Of a DNA stretch of 64,000 nt, positions 53,000-62,329 are shown one piece after another. The notes below the pieces were generated by a model. That model worked only from the letters and a program-made list of their open reading frames with translations, searched no databases and was not told the DNA's origin. The stretch lies in the NCBI GenBank assembly GCA_020796225.1, contig CM036775.1, positions 5,653,393 through 5,717,392 of the forward strand, written 5' to 3'. How positions within the stretch are numbered: the first letter of the stretch is position 1; every line of letters begins with the position of its first letter. The translations under genes and the position numbers were made by a program. This DNA comes from Arion vulgaris. Lineage: Eukaryota > Mollusca > Gastropoda > Stylommatophora > Arionidae.

Positions 53000-53142
53000 T
53001 GGGAGGTGCCTGGACATTGTGACGAAGCGTTGTCGCATCAGATCCTCAATCGTTATGAAGAATGGGGCGGAAACTTTCTGGATACCGCTGACATTTATGG
53101 GCGTGGTATATCTGAGGAAATTGTTGGAAAATGGTTGGAAAC
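53000..53142 (+). CDS. Aldo/keto reductase, exon (first recognised)
   Basis: The gene encodes an NADPH-dependent aldo/keto reductase of the bacterial-like YajO/IolS/general stress protein 69 branch found in many invertebrates. Its natural substrate in animals is not established; the fold is a cytosolic TIM barrel. This exon follows acceptor TGTGACAG at 52999, reads ...HCDEALSHQILNRYEEW, GGNFLDTADIYGRG and SEEIVGKWLET, and ends AAC|GTAAG in phase 2. It supplies two of the four catalytic residues: Asp and Tyr of FLDTADIYGRG. The N-terminal exon(s) with the initiator Met and the LGTMTFG strand were not found upstream. Six exons on the plus strand keep reading phase across every junction. Confidence 0.92.
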
Positions 53143-53164
53143 GTAAGAATTTTTCAATATTTTT

Positions 53165-53237
53165 TTGCTGTTTCATCATCATTATCATCATCATCACCAT
53201 CATCACCATCACCATCACCATCATCATCATCATCACC

Positions 53238-53288
<51 letters not shown>

Positions 53289-53290
53289 TG
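53165..53290. repeat. (ATC)n microsatellite in intron 1
   Basis: CATCATCACCATCATCATC runs beginning about 25 bases after the donor of the first exon. Met-rich and Ile-rich frames are artefacts. Confidence 0.95.
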
Positions 53291-53349
53291 TAAATATCAA
53301 GTAGTGTTCTCTATCATTATTTCGTAGCCATTATGACATATTTTATTCT

Positions 53350-53440
53350 CTACCGCTCAGATCTTCCTGTGTAAGAAAGAGATCGGAGCACGCATGGTTA
53401 CTCACCGAAGTACAATGATGATGGTCCTATTGATCAATCA
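53350..53440 (+). mobile_element. Family D element, truncated, tail used as an insertion target
   Basis: CAGATCTTCCTGTGTAAGAA, GATCGGAGCACGCATGGTTA, CTCACCGAAGTACAATGATG and a short GATCAATCA tail. Its tail continues at 54557 (AATCAATCAAAC) on the far side of the composite element. Confidence 0.82.
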
Positions 53441-54557
53441 TTCTTCTTCTTCTTTTCGATCGCTCCATATCGACCACTTATTTAACCACTCATTGTGGTT
53501 TGTATGTTATCTGAGCCAAAGAGCGAAATTTACGCTGTGCTAGTTGTGCCCCTATGGTGACTAGGACAGCACATCCGGCTTAGTGCCAGTATTTGTATTT
53601 ACTAGGGCAGCTTACCCTTGAACTGTGGGACTGATAGGCTTGTCACTTGAATGTCATCTTACTCGGCCGCGATGATCGACGTCCGAAAAGTCTCGCCATT
53701 TGCCAATGTTTGAGTTTGTACCGGTCAATCTTTACATTTTCGGACTTACTTTTCTATACACTGTGAGGTTATTCCAGAATAGGAGTATTCTCAGCCGTTT
53801 CGGTGCGTGTGTCGACACTTGGCAATTTGCAACGTCTACTCTGCATTTTCCCTGTATCTGGTAAACACTGGACTGGGGCTGCGCAAGACACTTTAGAGGG
53901 TCGATTCAATCGGCTCTAGCAACTCATCTGAAATTTTGCGCTCGCCAACAGTAACCCACCTTAGTTCTTCCGGGGATGTTAGTTGTTATTGCAACAGTAC
54001 CTTGCCCAGTTGTCCCAGGAAGGGCAGTTTCGTTAGGTTCTAAAACGCAACTTTAGGATTTGCGCTTTGCCAACCATACTCAGTAAATATATCTGCGCTA
54101 CTACTTTGATACGGAGTTTACCTTAATCTTCCCATGTGTCGTCACGATACGTTACAGCGTTTTCAGAGACACTTGGCCGTTGATTCGTTACGTATTCTCA
54201 TTGATTCTTGTCCCACAGCTGGCTATTTTAGTCAGCCATTTACTACGGAGTTGACATTCGTTAAAGGCAACTCGCATCTACTATTTTTACGTTTCAGCAA
54301 CTATTTGGGCAACTTTTCATCGGACTTCGGCCAGAAGATGCGTGCATTTTGCTAGTGTTTTTGGATCTGCATTACTTTTCTGTGCTTGCACTACTACCAC
54401 TACCTGTAGCTCTTTCTCGATCCCTACTCGCTTAACCAGACAGGATCCACTGTCTATTTCAAGGTCACCACCTGGTGGTGGTGGGGGGCAGGATCTTGAA
54501 TAGTGCCAGGTCACTAAACCTGCGCACGTTGTCCCTAGAACTGCGCCTTTGATCCCA
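53441..54557 (-). mobile_element. Composite E-C3 retroelement, reverse, with probable target duplication
   Basis: Minus strand: starts GGGATCAAAGG (54556), has family E (54360-54545), then C3 blocks (TAACATCCCCGGAAGAACTA at about 53960-53980) and a C2-like 3' end terminating in GAAAAGAAGAAGAAGAA at 53441. ATCAATCA flanks both sides (53433-53440, 54558-54565), though the target is itself a simple repeat. About 1.1 kb without ORF; the most complete copy free of a minisatellite. Confidence 0.8.
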
Positions 54558-54739
54558 ATCAATCAAACAGCAACACTGAGCATAGCAATAAAAACATCTG
54601 AATTGTCGAGTCTTCTGGGCTCTGCAAGAAAGTCAGAAACTCTTCCTCGCTAAAAATAGGAAAAAAGGGTGAAAACCCTTAATTCCTGGTGGTTCGACAA
54701 AGCAACAACAACAGCAACAACAACAACGTGTTTTTTATA

Positions 54740-55350
54740 TTTTATTATATTATATATTTATTTATTTGTTTTAATTTAATTATTTTGTTATATTTTACTT
54801 ATTACTAATTTTACAGTTTTATATATTTTTACAAATTTACTATATTTTACTACATTTTACTATTTTCTAACATTCTTACTATATTTTACAATTTTCATAC
54901 TATTTTACTATATTTTACTATATCTTTACTATATTTTACTAATTTTACTATATTTTACAATTTTACTATATTTACCATTTTACTATATTTTACACATTTT
55001 ACTATATTTTACAATTTTACTATATTTTCACATTTTACTATATTTTACATTTATTATATTTTACACATTTTACTATATTTTACTAATTTTACTATATTTT
55101 ACTATATTTTACAATTTTACTATATTTTACTATATTTTACACATTTTACTATATTTTACACATTTTACTATATTTTACAATTTACTATATTTTACAATTA
55201 CTATATTTTACACTTTTATATATTTACATTTATTATATTTTACTATATTTTACATTTTACATATATTTAACGAATTTTAATATATTTTACTTTTTTGTCC
55301 TATTTTAATTATTTTATTATATCTTAATTATTTGTAATATTTGACTTATT
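54740..55350. repeat. AT-rich ~17-bp satellite in intron 1
   Basis: TTTTACTATATTTTACAATT-type units repeated some thirty times with drop-outs, ending about 30 bases before the acceptor of the second exon. Confidence 0.93.
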
Positions 55351-55382
55351 TGAACACATATTTTGAAATGTTATCCCCATAG

Positions 55383-55539
55383 AAAACCTCGAGACAAGTT
55401 CTTGATTGCCACCAAATGTCGTGCTAACATGGGGCTGGAACAAAATGCCAACAATGTCGGTCTTAGTCGTCGGCATATCACCAAAAGTATTGAAGGAAGT
55501 CTGGGGAGATTACGTACTGATTTTATTGATTTGTATCAG
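55383..55539 (+). CDS. Aldo/keto reductase, second recognised exon
   Basis: Acceptor ATCCCCATAG (55382). The split codon AC|A gives Thr, then [37 protein letters not shown] and FIDLYQ, to donor CAG|GTGAG at 55540. It carries the catalytic Lys of IATK and the LGRL..D.IDLYQ strand. The donor is the first unit of the minisatellite that fills the start of the intron. Confidence 0.95.
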
Positions 55540-55950
55540 GTGAGAATTGTATCAGGTGAGAATTGTACCAGGTGAGAATTGTACCAGGTGAGAATTATAT
55601 CAGGTGAGATTTGTATCAGGTGAGAATGTACCAGGTGAGATTTGTATCAGGTGAGAATTGTATCAGGTTAGAATTGTATCAGGTGAAAATTGTACCAAGT
55701 GAGAATTGTACCAGGTGAGATTTGTATCAGGTGAGAATTGTACCAGGTGAGATGTGTATCAGGTGAGAATTGTACCAGGTGAGAATTGTATCAGGTGAGA
55801 ATTGTAACAGGTGATTATTGTATCAGGTGAGAATTGTATCAGGTGAGAATTGTACCTGGTGAAAATTGTACTTGGTGAGAATTGTATCAGGTGAGAATTG
55901 TATCAGGTGAGAATTATAACAGGTGCGAATTGTAACAGGTGAGAATTGTT
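55534..55950 (+). repeat. 16-bp minisatellite of the exon's 5' splice site, about 26 units
   Basis: Units of TATCAGGTGAGAATTG start at the last bases of the exon and continue for 410 bp. By hand count about 19 units keep the exact CAGGTGAG. Continuing translation past the first donor reaches a TGA within 40 bases, so use of later donors would truncate or shift the protein. Confidence 0.95.
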
Positions 55951-55954
55951 TTAG

Positions 55955-56160
55955 CTAAGAGGTGTCATCATTATCATCAAATAGATTGTCACGAGCAGCA
56001 CTTTGCCACCCTAACAGCCCTTCGGAATTTCTCTCTCTCTCATTGACCAGATGTCCCGCCACTGCAATTGTCATGCTCATACCATCAGTTACATCCTGAA
56101 TCCAACTTCTCCGTGGTCTTCCCTTTCTTCTCTTTAATAAGGCAGGGGAAAACATATATG
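55955..56160 (-). pseudogene. LINE C-terminal scrap, reverse
   Basis: Minus-strand ALLKRRKGRPRRSWIQDVTD, GMSMTIAVAGHLVNERE. It faces the plus-strand copy that follows, making a head-to-head pair. Confidence 0.85.
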
Positions 56161-56179
56161 TCCTTTTGAAAATAAGTGT

Positions 56180-56515
56180 TACAGAGAGTCCCCGTATATC
56201 ATGGACAGAGAAGAGAACAAATAGATCTATCCAGAAAAAAATTAAAGAAAACTGGCTGAAGCTACAAATAAGAAAAGAAAATTGAGATCTTTTGGAATAA
56301 AAGACACGAAGGAGAAGACCATCATGGAAGGAGGCATACCGGCAAAGAAGAGGAAGACCACGGAGAAGATGGATTCAGGATGTAACTGATGGGTTGAGCA
56401 TGACGGCTGCAGAGGCAGGACATCTGGCATATGAGAGAGAGAAATTTTGAAGGACTGTTGGGGTGGTAAAGTTCTGCTCAGGACAAGCTATTTAAAATAG
56501 ATCTATTTAGTCATT
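56180..56515 (+). pseudogene. LINE C-terminal fragment
   Basis: GEDHHGRRHTGKEEEDHG-type out-of-frame reading; in frame it gives KTIMEGGIPAKK, RRRWIQDVTDGLSMTAAEAG and HLAYEREKF with frameshifts. Lies in the intron before the third recognised exon. Confidence 0.82.
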
Positions 56516-56577
56516 TCCTTGTCTATTAAAAAATCTCTACCTAATTAACTTATCTTACGCAAATCTCCTTCGTGTAG

Positions 56578-56750
56578 ACACATGCCTGGGACGATGCGAC
56601 TCCACTTGAGGAAACCTTACGTACATTAGATGACCTGGTTCGCATTGGAAAAGTTCGTTACGTTGGGGTCAGCAACGTGAATGGTTGGCAGTTGCAGAAA
56701 CTAGTGGACGCTACCAAAAGCTGGGTGTCAGTCCAATAATCAGTTTGCAG
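56578..56750 (+). CDS. Aldo/keto reductase, third recognised exon (one-base lesion)
   Basis: Acceptor CTTCGTGTAG (56577). Reads [40 protein letters not shown] and KLVDAT, with the catalytic His in the THAWD strand and the VGVSN strand in place. At the A run 56716-56719 one base appears to be missing: the frame hits TAA at 56736, while the +1 frame gives a family-typical end and leaves the exon a multiple of three to donor CAG|GTAACG at 56751. The lesion is either a homopolymer sequencing error or a recent null mutation. Confidence 0.93.
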
Positions 56751-56798
56751 GTAACGTTTTTAAAATATCTTTTGTTTATTTAATTTTGAATAGACTGC

Positions 56799-57055
56799 GC
56801 CCGAGTGGTTACTGGGGCCCAAATTTGGGGTGTAAAGTGTAGAACCACTGTTACCTGCCATGCATGTCGTAAGAGGCGTCTAAGGAGGTTTGGCTGAAAT
56901 TTGATGCATGTGTCCTAAACGTGTAGAAGTCTATGCGTTTAGGGGCCTACCAAACCAATGTGTAACGTATACACGTTCTTGGCAAAGATCAAACATATCA
57001 CAAAGAATGATTAAAATTGGACGTAAAGAACGAACGCAAAGAAGAAGAAGAAGAG
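56799..57055 (+). mobile_element. C1 element, full length, (GAA)n tail
   Basis: CGCCCGAGTGGTTACTGGGG head, AAGAGGCGTCTAAGGAGGTT, TTAGGGGCCTACCAAACCAA, CACAAAGAATGATTAAAATT and GAAGAAGAAGAAGAG tail. Confidence 0.9.
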
Positions 57056-57106
57056 AACAATAAATTGTATCGCCTGTGTGTAGCTGGGGCTTGCAAGAGG
57101 AACAAA

Positions 57107-57335
57107 GAATAGTAACACTGCGACCTAAAAAGCATGTCGTAAGAGGCGAGTAAGGTAGGGCCTAGAGAAGCTACTTAGTAATAAAACGTTACAGAAATTG
57201 GCTGTGCTGGTCTACTTGTAGGCGCATAACTGACACAACGTACAATCGCTCTTACGCTCAGATCACACACAAATCACAAAGAGTGATTTAACAAGTGGTC
57301 GATATGGAGCGTTCGAAGATGAAGAAGAAGCATCA
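57107..57335 (+). mobile_element. C2 element, full length, (GAA)n tail
   Basis: GAACAAAGAATAGTAACACT, AAGCATGTCGTAAGAGGCGA, CTGGTCTACTTGTAGGCGCA, CACAAAGAGTGATTTAACAA and GAAGATGAAGAAGAAG. Tandem to the C1 element; comparison shows the shared TGTCGTAAGAGGCGA core and 3' end. Confidence 0.9.
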
Positions 57336-57414
57336 TAAATTTATTTGCTTTTTTATTGTGATATTTTCATGAAATTATTATATGAATTCATTCACAAAAC
57401 AAAAATGGAACTAC

Positions 57415-57905
57415 AAGTTATATAGTATTAAAACTAAATTACGAATTTTCAATTCAAATGTTGTATCAATCCTAACATATGCTAGCGAGAGTTAAATCTA
57501 AAGATATAGAAAGCAAGTTGAATGCATTTGAAAATAGATGTCTGCGAAAAATAATGAACATAAGGGGGAACGAATTCAGGAGAAGTGATGAAAATCAGAA
57601 AATGTCTGGTCAACCAATAGTAACAATTGTTATAAGAAAGAGAAGATGGAGATATGTTGGGCACACTTGAGGAGAAATGATCAACGAATATCAAAGCAGG
57701 CATTGAAGTGGGATGAAGAGTTCAAGAAAGAAAGCAACCTAGAGAAACCCTGAAACGAACTTTGCTGAGAGAGGCAAGAAATATTGGACTCAATTTCATG
57801 GAAGAGATTGAGCGAGTTACCCAGGACAGATCGGTATGGAGAAATTACTTGCATACCAAATGTAACGTGAGAGGAATATATATCAAACAGCAAAGTTACT
57901 GTATC
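57415..57905 (+). pseudogene. LINE C-terminus, most complete copy of its family
   Basis: ESKLNAFENRCLRKIMNIRG, NEFRRSDENQKMSGQPIVTI and RKRRWRYVGHT, then frame-shifted KWDEEFKKE-, EIERVTQDRSVWRNYLH-type segments. It is the parent of the 76-bp array and of the reverse copies at 18020-19340 and 60130-60530. Confidence 0.88.
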
Positions 57906-58084
57906 AATTTAGTACCATTTCTGCAGGCGTAGGCGATGAGGTCTCTTCACAACTCTCTACCCTTGATGCAGATTATCAGTTTCTCAATGTAATTCAAGCA
58001 AGGTTCTGTGCCAACTTTTTTCTTATGCTGATGTTGGTGACTCTATCTTTTACTGGTGTTGTTGGTAACTTTCCGTAACTTTGA

Positions 58085-58480
58085 AACATGTTATCCTTAT
58101 CTGTGTATCCTTTATCTGTGTTATCCTTATCTGTGTTATCCTTTATCTGTGTTATCCTTATCTGTGTTATCCCTTATCTGTGTTATCCTTATCTGTGTTA
58201 TCCTTATCTGTGTTATCTTTATCTGTTTATCCTTATCTGTGTTATCCCTTATCTGTTTATCTCTTATCTGTGTTATCCTTATCTGTGTTATCCTTATCTG
58301 TGTTATCCTTACCTGTATTATCCTTATCTGTGTTATCCTTATCTGTGTTATCCTTTATCTGTGTTATCCTTATCTGTGTTATCCCTTATCTGTAAGTTAT
58401 TCTATCTGAGTAACCTTTCATTTGTATCTGCTTATTGTGTTATCCTTTATCTAAGTAATTTCTTTCTGTGTTTATTTTAA
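58085..58480. repeat. 15-bp pyrimidine-rich minisatellite (TTATCCTTATCTGTG), about 25 units
   Basis: GTTATCCTTATCTGT units with T insertions. The three plus-strand frames with VLSLSVLSL or CYPYLCYP strings are artefacts. Confidence 0.95.
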
Positions 58481-58639
58481 GTTTATAGATGATTTATGCC
58501 CATTGTGTTATCCTATCTGTGTCCTATCCTTATCTACGTGAAGTATGCACCCAACTCGTGCTATCCATCATGATCTTGAAAGCTCCTTCGTGTACACACT
58601 GGTCGTTTCATACCGATTATCCATTATCATGTGATTATC

Positions 58640-58870
58640 ACTTGATCTGATTGTATCCTTTATCTGTGTTATCTTACCTGTAATTATCACTATACATTTT
58701 ACTATCTGTGTTAATCTGTGATTACCTGTTTTAAATCACTATCTCGTTCACATTACCTGTTTATCCTTTACTGTGTACCTAGACTTGCTGTGTTATCCTT
58801 TATCTGTGTTATCCTTATCTGTGTTATCCCTAACTGTGTATCCATTCTGTGTTACCCCTTTATCCTTGCA
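58640..58870. repeat. Degenerate outer part of the 15-bp array reaching the acceptor
   Basis: GTGTTATCCTTTATCTGTGT and TTATCCCTAACTGTG units continue to TTACCCCTTTATCCTTGCAG, so the acceptor's pyrimidine tract is a unit of the array. Confidence 0.85.
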
Positions 58871-58871
58871 G

Positions 58872-58969
58872 CAACAATATAGTTTAGTTTCTCGAGACTC
58901 TGAGCTGGAACCGTTTCAAGTTTGTAAATCTGCTGGTATTGGAGTTCTGCCATGGAGTCCTCTCAAAGG
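58872..58969 (+). CDS. Aldo/keto reductase, fourth recognised exon
   Basis: Acceptor TTATCCTTGCAG (58871). Reads QQYSLVSRDSELEPFQVCKS and AGIGVLPWSPLKG, the conserved QxxYSL and LPWSPL strands of this branch, to donor AAAGG|GTAATT in phase 2. Confidence 0.95.
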
Positions 58970-59024
58970 GTAATTTCATTTTTTGGGATTTATTTTAAAA
59001 GGGTTTTAAAAGATTGACTTTATT

Positions 59025-59215
59025 CCACGGTTTACCTCATATGGCTCGGTCCCTCTCCGTAGAAATGGCACGCCACCTGCAGAGAGTATTGCACAACGCA
59101 CGAACTCCGTAGCTCCAACAACAATCATGGGATCTCTGTAAAAACTGCACTCCTGAACATAACAGCGTGGTCTGGATTCAAACCCACGACCTTCGACTCA
59201 CAAAGCAAAGATAAT
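59025..59215 (-). mobile_element. SINE-B, reverse
   Basis: CGGTTTACCTCATATGGCTC, GTATTGCACAACGCACGAAC, CTGGATTCAAACCCACGACC. The box B region is degenerate and the head is truncated. Confidence 0.83.
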
Positions 59216-59527
59216 ATGGTACATAAACTGAATGATAAATTATCAAACGGAGATTGATTGAGAAATTGACTGATTGATTGATTTAGTGATTGACTAAATG
59301 ATTGAATGGTAAGAAATTCACTATTACATTTTAGTGAATAGCAATGTGTTAACTGTGATTATTGTATTAACTCACTAACTACCACGTTCAACAGTCTACG
59401 CCCGTTTGTTTATCCCGTTTGACTGTGTGCCGCAGACTGTGTCATAATTTGTTTCAAAGCCTAACAAGCACACATTTACTTTAGCGCATTTTGATCGTTA
59501 CCGGTTCTTTAATAAATGTTTTAAAAG

Positions 59528-59765
59528 GTGGTCTCTGAGGCGAGGAGGTTAGGTGCTCGCCTATGGTTACAAAGGTACTCGGTTCGCTTCTTCGAGAAGA
59601 AATCCGGATATCTCAGTGTAGGTGAGATCGAGTTCCTAGTTCAACTGGAGACAGAAGATAAAACTATCAAGTCCTGTGTTGAAGTTGAGCACATACTATA
59701 ACCATTAACAGTTGACAAAATCATGAAAACAGGTCCCAAAGATACCTCTGAATGTGAGGTTAGGT
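59528..59765 (+). mobile_element. SINE-F, uninterrupted
   Basis: GTCTCTGAGGCGAGGAGGTT, TGCTCGCCTATGGTTACAAA, GGTACTCGGTTCGCTTCTTC, CAGTGTAGGTGAGATCGAGT and ACTGGAGACAGAAGATAAAA. Matches 44033-44160 plus 44421-44440. Confidence 0.8.
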
Positions 59766-59889
59766 GTTCCTAAGAGCAGCTAGAAAGCAGCTGCCCTGGA
59801 AAATTCTGTGAAAGACTAAAAAATAGAATTGATCTAAATTTGTTCACCATCTTATAAACTAAATGGGTACTCTCCTGTGCTACGGAGTT

Positions 59890-59974
59890 AATGCACTGCC
59901 GCTGAGATCTTTCTGTTTAAGAAAGAGATCTGAGCAAACATGTTTATTCACCGAAGTGCAGTGATGATGATCCT

Positions 59975-60007
<33 letters not shown>

Positions 60008-60128
60008 GAAACCAACCAACTAACCAACTAATCAACAAACCATTCAATCAATCAATCAATCAATCAACCAATCAATAAACCAATAAATAAATAAATCAAG
60101 AAACCAACCAACCAATAATAATAATAAT
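59890..60128 (+). mobile_element. Family D element with long (AATC)n tail
   Basis: CGCTGAGATCTTTCTGTTTA, CACCGAAGTGCAGTGATGAT and a 150-bp tail of AATCAATC, AACCAACC and AATA repeats, which ends at the (ATT)n tail of the reverse LINE. Confidence 0.87.
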
Positions 60129-60129
60129 A

Positions 60130-60530
60130 ATTTCTCTCGTACCGTTATACGTTACATAGAGCCTGCAAGTAATTTCTCCATACCACTCTATCCTGGGCAA
60201 CTCGCTCAATCTCCTCCATGGAACTGAGACCGATATTTCCTGCCTCTCTCAGCAAAGTTCGTTTCAGGTCTCCTTAGGTTGACCTCTCTTTCTTGAACCC
60301 TTTGCATCCCACTTCAATGCCTGCTTTGATATTCGTTGATCATTTCTCCTCAAGGTGTGCCAACATATCTCCATCTTCTCTTTCTTATAACAGTTGTCAC
60401 TAGTGGTTGACCAGACATGTCTCTGATTTCATCACTTCTCCTGAATTCTTCCATTTTATATTCATTATTTTCGCAGACATCTATTTTCAAATGCATTCAA
60501 CTTACTATCTATATCTTTAGTCATTTTCCA
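60130..60530 (-). pseudogene. LINE C-terminus, reverse, with (ATT)n tail
   Basis: Reverse of the LINE at 57415-57900: CTCTATCCTGGGCAACTCGC, TTGATATTCGTTGATCATTT, AACAGTTGTCACTAGTGGTT, ending on the plus-strand left side in AATAATAATAATAATTT, the reverse of an (ATT)n 3' tail. Uninterrupted reference for 18020-19340. Confidence 0.88.
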
Positions 60531-60544
60531 TATATATATATATA

Positions 60545-60800
60545 TATATCTTCTTCTTCTTCTTCTCGAATCCTGTATGCCTCACAGCGTCAGGTCAGGA
60601 AGAGATTTCTAAAACGGCCCTAGTATGCGCTTCGTAGATAGTCTCTTTCGTCGCCTCTGTTATCTCTGAGGTCCATCTTTGCGTGGCCGGCCTTTTGCTG
60701 TACTTGTATCCCATTGTATCGAGAGACAGACCCTTAATTGCTCATGCTTGAGGGCTGGCCCCTGATCAACGTGAGATGTGTAATCATGCTCATTGGCAGT
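60545..60800 (-). pseudogene. LINE 3' end, reverse, with (TTC)n ((GAA)n) tail
   Basis: TATATATATC then TTCTTCTTCTTCTTCTC, TGCCTCACAGCGTCAGGTCA, TATGCGCTTCGTAGATAGTC and CTTTGCGTGGCCGGCCTTTT, parallel to 61620-61800. Another LINE family with a (GAA)n tail. Confidence 0.8.
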
Positions 60801-60903
60801 GACCTGAGAGCTCATTTAATGTGTTCATCTTCTCTTTGGATGTGATGAAGTCTAGTACTTACATATATATATAAGCCTAATTTACAATTGTTATGTTCAC
60901 TAG

Positions 60904-61073
60904 TGGCCTGTTGTCCGGCAAGGTCAAACGAGGTGTGAAGCCAACAGAAGGAAGGATCGGTTGGATAGCAGGTAACGAACAGAAGAAGCTTCATTCTGCC
61001 CCAGCCTTTTCTACTCTTGATGACAAGACATTTGATGTGATCGAGTTGGTAGAGGCTATAGCTAAAACACATG
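60904..61073 (+). CDS. Aldo/keto reductase, fifth recognised exon
   Basis: Acceptor GTTCACTAG (60903). The split codon gives Gly, then GLLSGKVKRGVKPTEGRIGW, AGNEQKKLHSAPAFSTLDD and KTFDVIELVEAIAKTHG, to donor CATG|GTAAGA in phase 1. GLLSGK is the conserved loop after LPWSPLKG. The last 50 coding bases and the donor are repeated in the intron. Confidence 0.95.
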
Positions 61074-61079
61074 GTAAGA

Positions 61080-61595
61080 ATTGATTGTTGCTACATTTTA
61101 CTTGGTCGAGTTGGTAGAGCCGTGGTCTCGGGTAACATATGTTGCCGGGAGTCACGGTAAAGCATATATATAGATAAGACATGTGGTTAGAATTGATTAT
61201 TAATAGAACATTTGAAGTGGTCGAGTTGGTAGAGTCTATAGCTAAGACACACGGTGAGGAGTGGTTATTGACAAGACATTTGAAGTGGTCGAGTTGGTAG
61301 ATCCTATAGCTAAGACACACGGTGAGGAGTGATTATGGACAGGACATTTGAAGTGGTCGAATTGGTAGATCCTATAGCTAAGACACACGGTGAGGATTGA
61401 TTATGGACAGGACATCTGATGTGGTCGAGTTGGTAGAATCCTATAGCTAAGACACACGGTGAGGATTGATTATGGACAGGACATTTGATGTGGCTCGAGT
61501 TGGTAGATCCTATAGCTAAGACACACGGTGAGGATTGATTATGGACAGGACATTTGATGCGGTCGAGTTGGTAGAATCCATACCTTGTTCAATAT
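61080..61595 (+). repeat. ~68-bp minisatellite copying the exon's 3' half and donor, about 7 units
   Basis: Units GACATTTGAAGTGGTCGAGT, TGGTAGATCCTATAGCTAAG and ACACACGGTGAGGATTGATT follow the exon's ACATTTGATGTGATCGAGTT...ACACATG|GTAAGAATTGATT base for base. Each keeps a GGTGAGG donor-like site. The first unit is disturbed by a tRNA-like stretch (61120-61190). Confidence 0.93.
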
Positions 61596-61619
61596 GGGAA
61601 AGTCTTAATTCAGACACTT

Positions 61620-62260
61620 CTTCTTATTCCTTTTTTTTCCTCTAATCCTGTGTTGTCTCACAGTGTCAGGATAAGAAGTTATTTCTAGAACTGGGCTAAT
61701 TGTCCTATTTTGAACGTTGGTACGCTTCGTGAACATTGTTTTTCGTAGTGTCTGTTATCTCTGAGTTCCACCTTTATGCATGGCCTGCCTTTTGCTTTGT
61801 ATCCATTGTATTGGACCAGCATTGCTCTTTGAGGTGCACTGTCTGTTGGTAATCTGCTTTGTGGCCGAACCATTTAATTTGTTGTTTCTTGATGACATTC
61901 AGTACTGATTTGTCCCACTTTTTCCTGATGTCTTCATTTCTCAACCGGTCTCTTTTTGTTACCCCCAGCATTTTGTGTAGACACTTCATCTCTGTCGTGA
62001 CTAGTTTTCTTCTATCATTTGATGTCAGTGTCCAGGTTTGGCACTAATAGCAGAATGTAGGAGAAAATTGTGTTGAACATGCTCTTTGTGTTCATGTGAC
62101 ATGTTTGCATTTCAAAATTGGTGCCATGTGTCCTATTATTTGATTTGCTTTGTTGCATCTATGTTGGATTTCATTAGTTATTTTTCCGTTTGTGGAAAAA
62201 ATGTTTCCTATGTATGTAAAGTCTTTGACTTGTTTTAATTGACGTTTAACAAATCTTATT
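61620..62260 (-). pseudogene. LINE C-terminus, reverse, (GAA)n-related tail
   Basis: Minus-strand MKCLHKMLGVTKRDRLRNED, IRKKWDKSVLNVIKKQQIKW and FGH, then PTDSAPQRAMLVQYNGYKAK-type frames. TTCTTCTTATTCC at 61618 is the degraded tail. Lies in the intron before the last recognised exon. Confidence 0.87.
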
Positions 62261-62329
62261 TACATGCCAGAATTGTTACTAATTTTAATGTAATCAACCA
62301 CTTCTTTTTCTTGGATCTATCCCTTCCAG

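Noticed and set aside
54134..54562. 73- and 81-codon frames in the first recognised intron of the reductase gene
   Set aside because: They lie within the reverse composite element, and the reading is not kept in its other copies.
58056..58480. Leu/Ser- or Cys/Tyr-rich frames suggesting a membrane protein
   Set aside because: Readings of the TTATCCTTATCTGTG array within an intron of the reductase gene.
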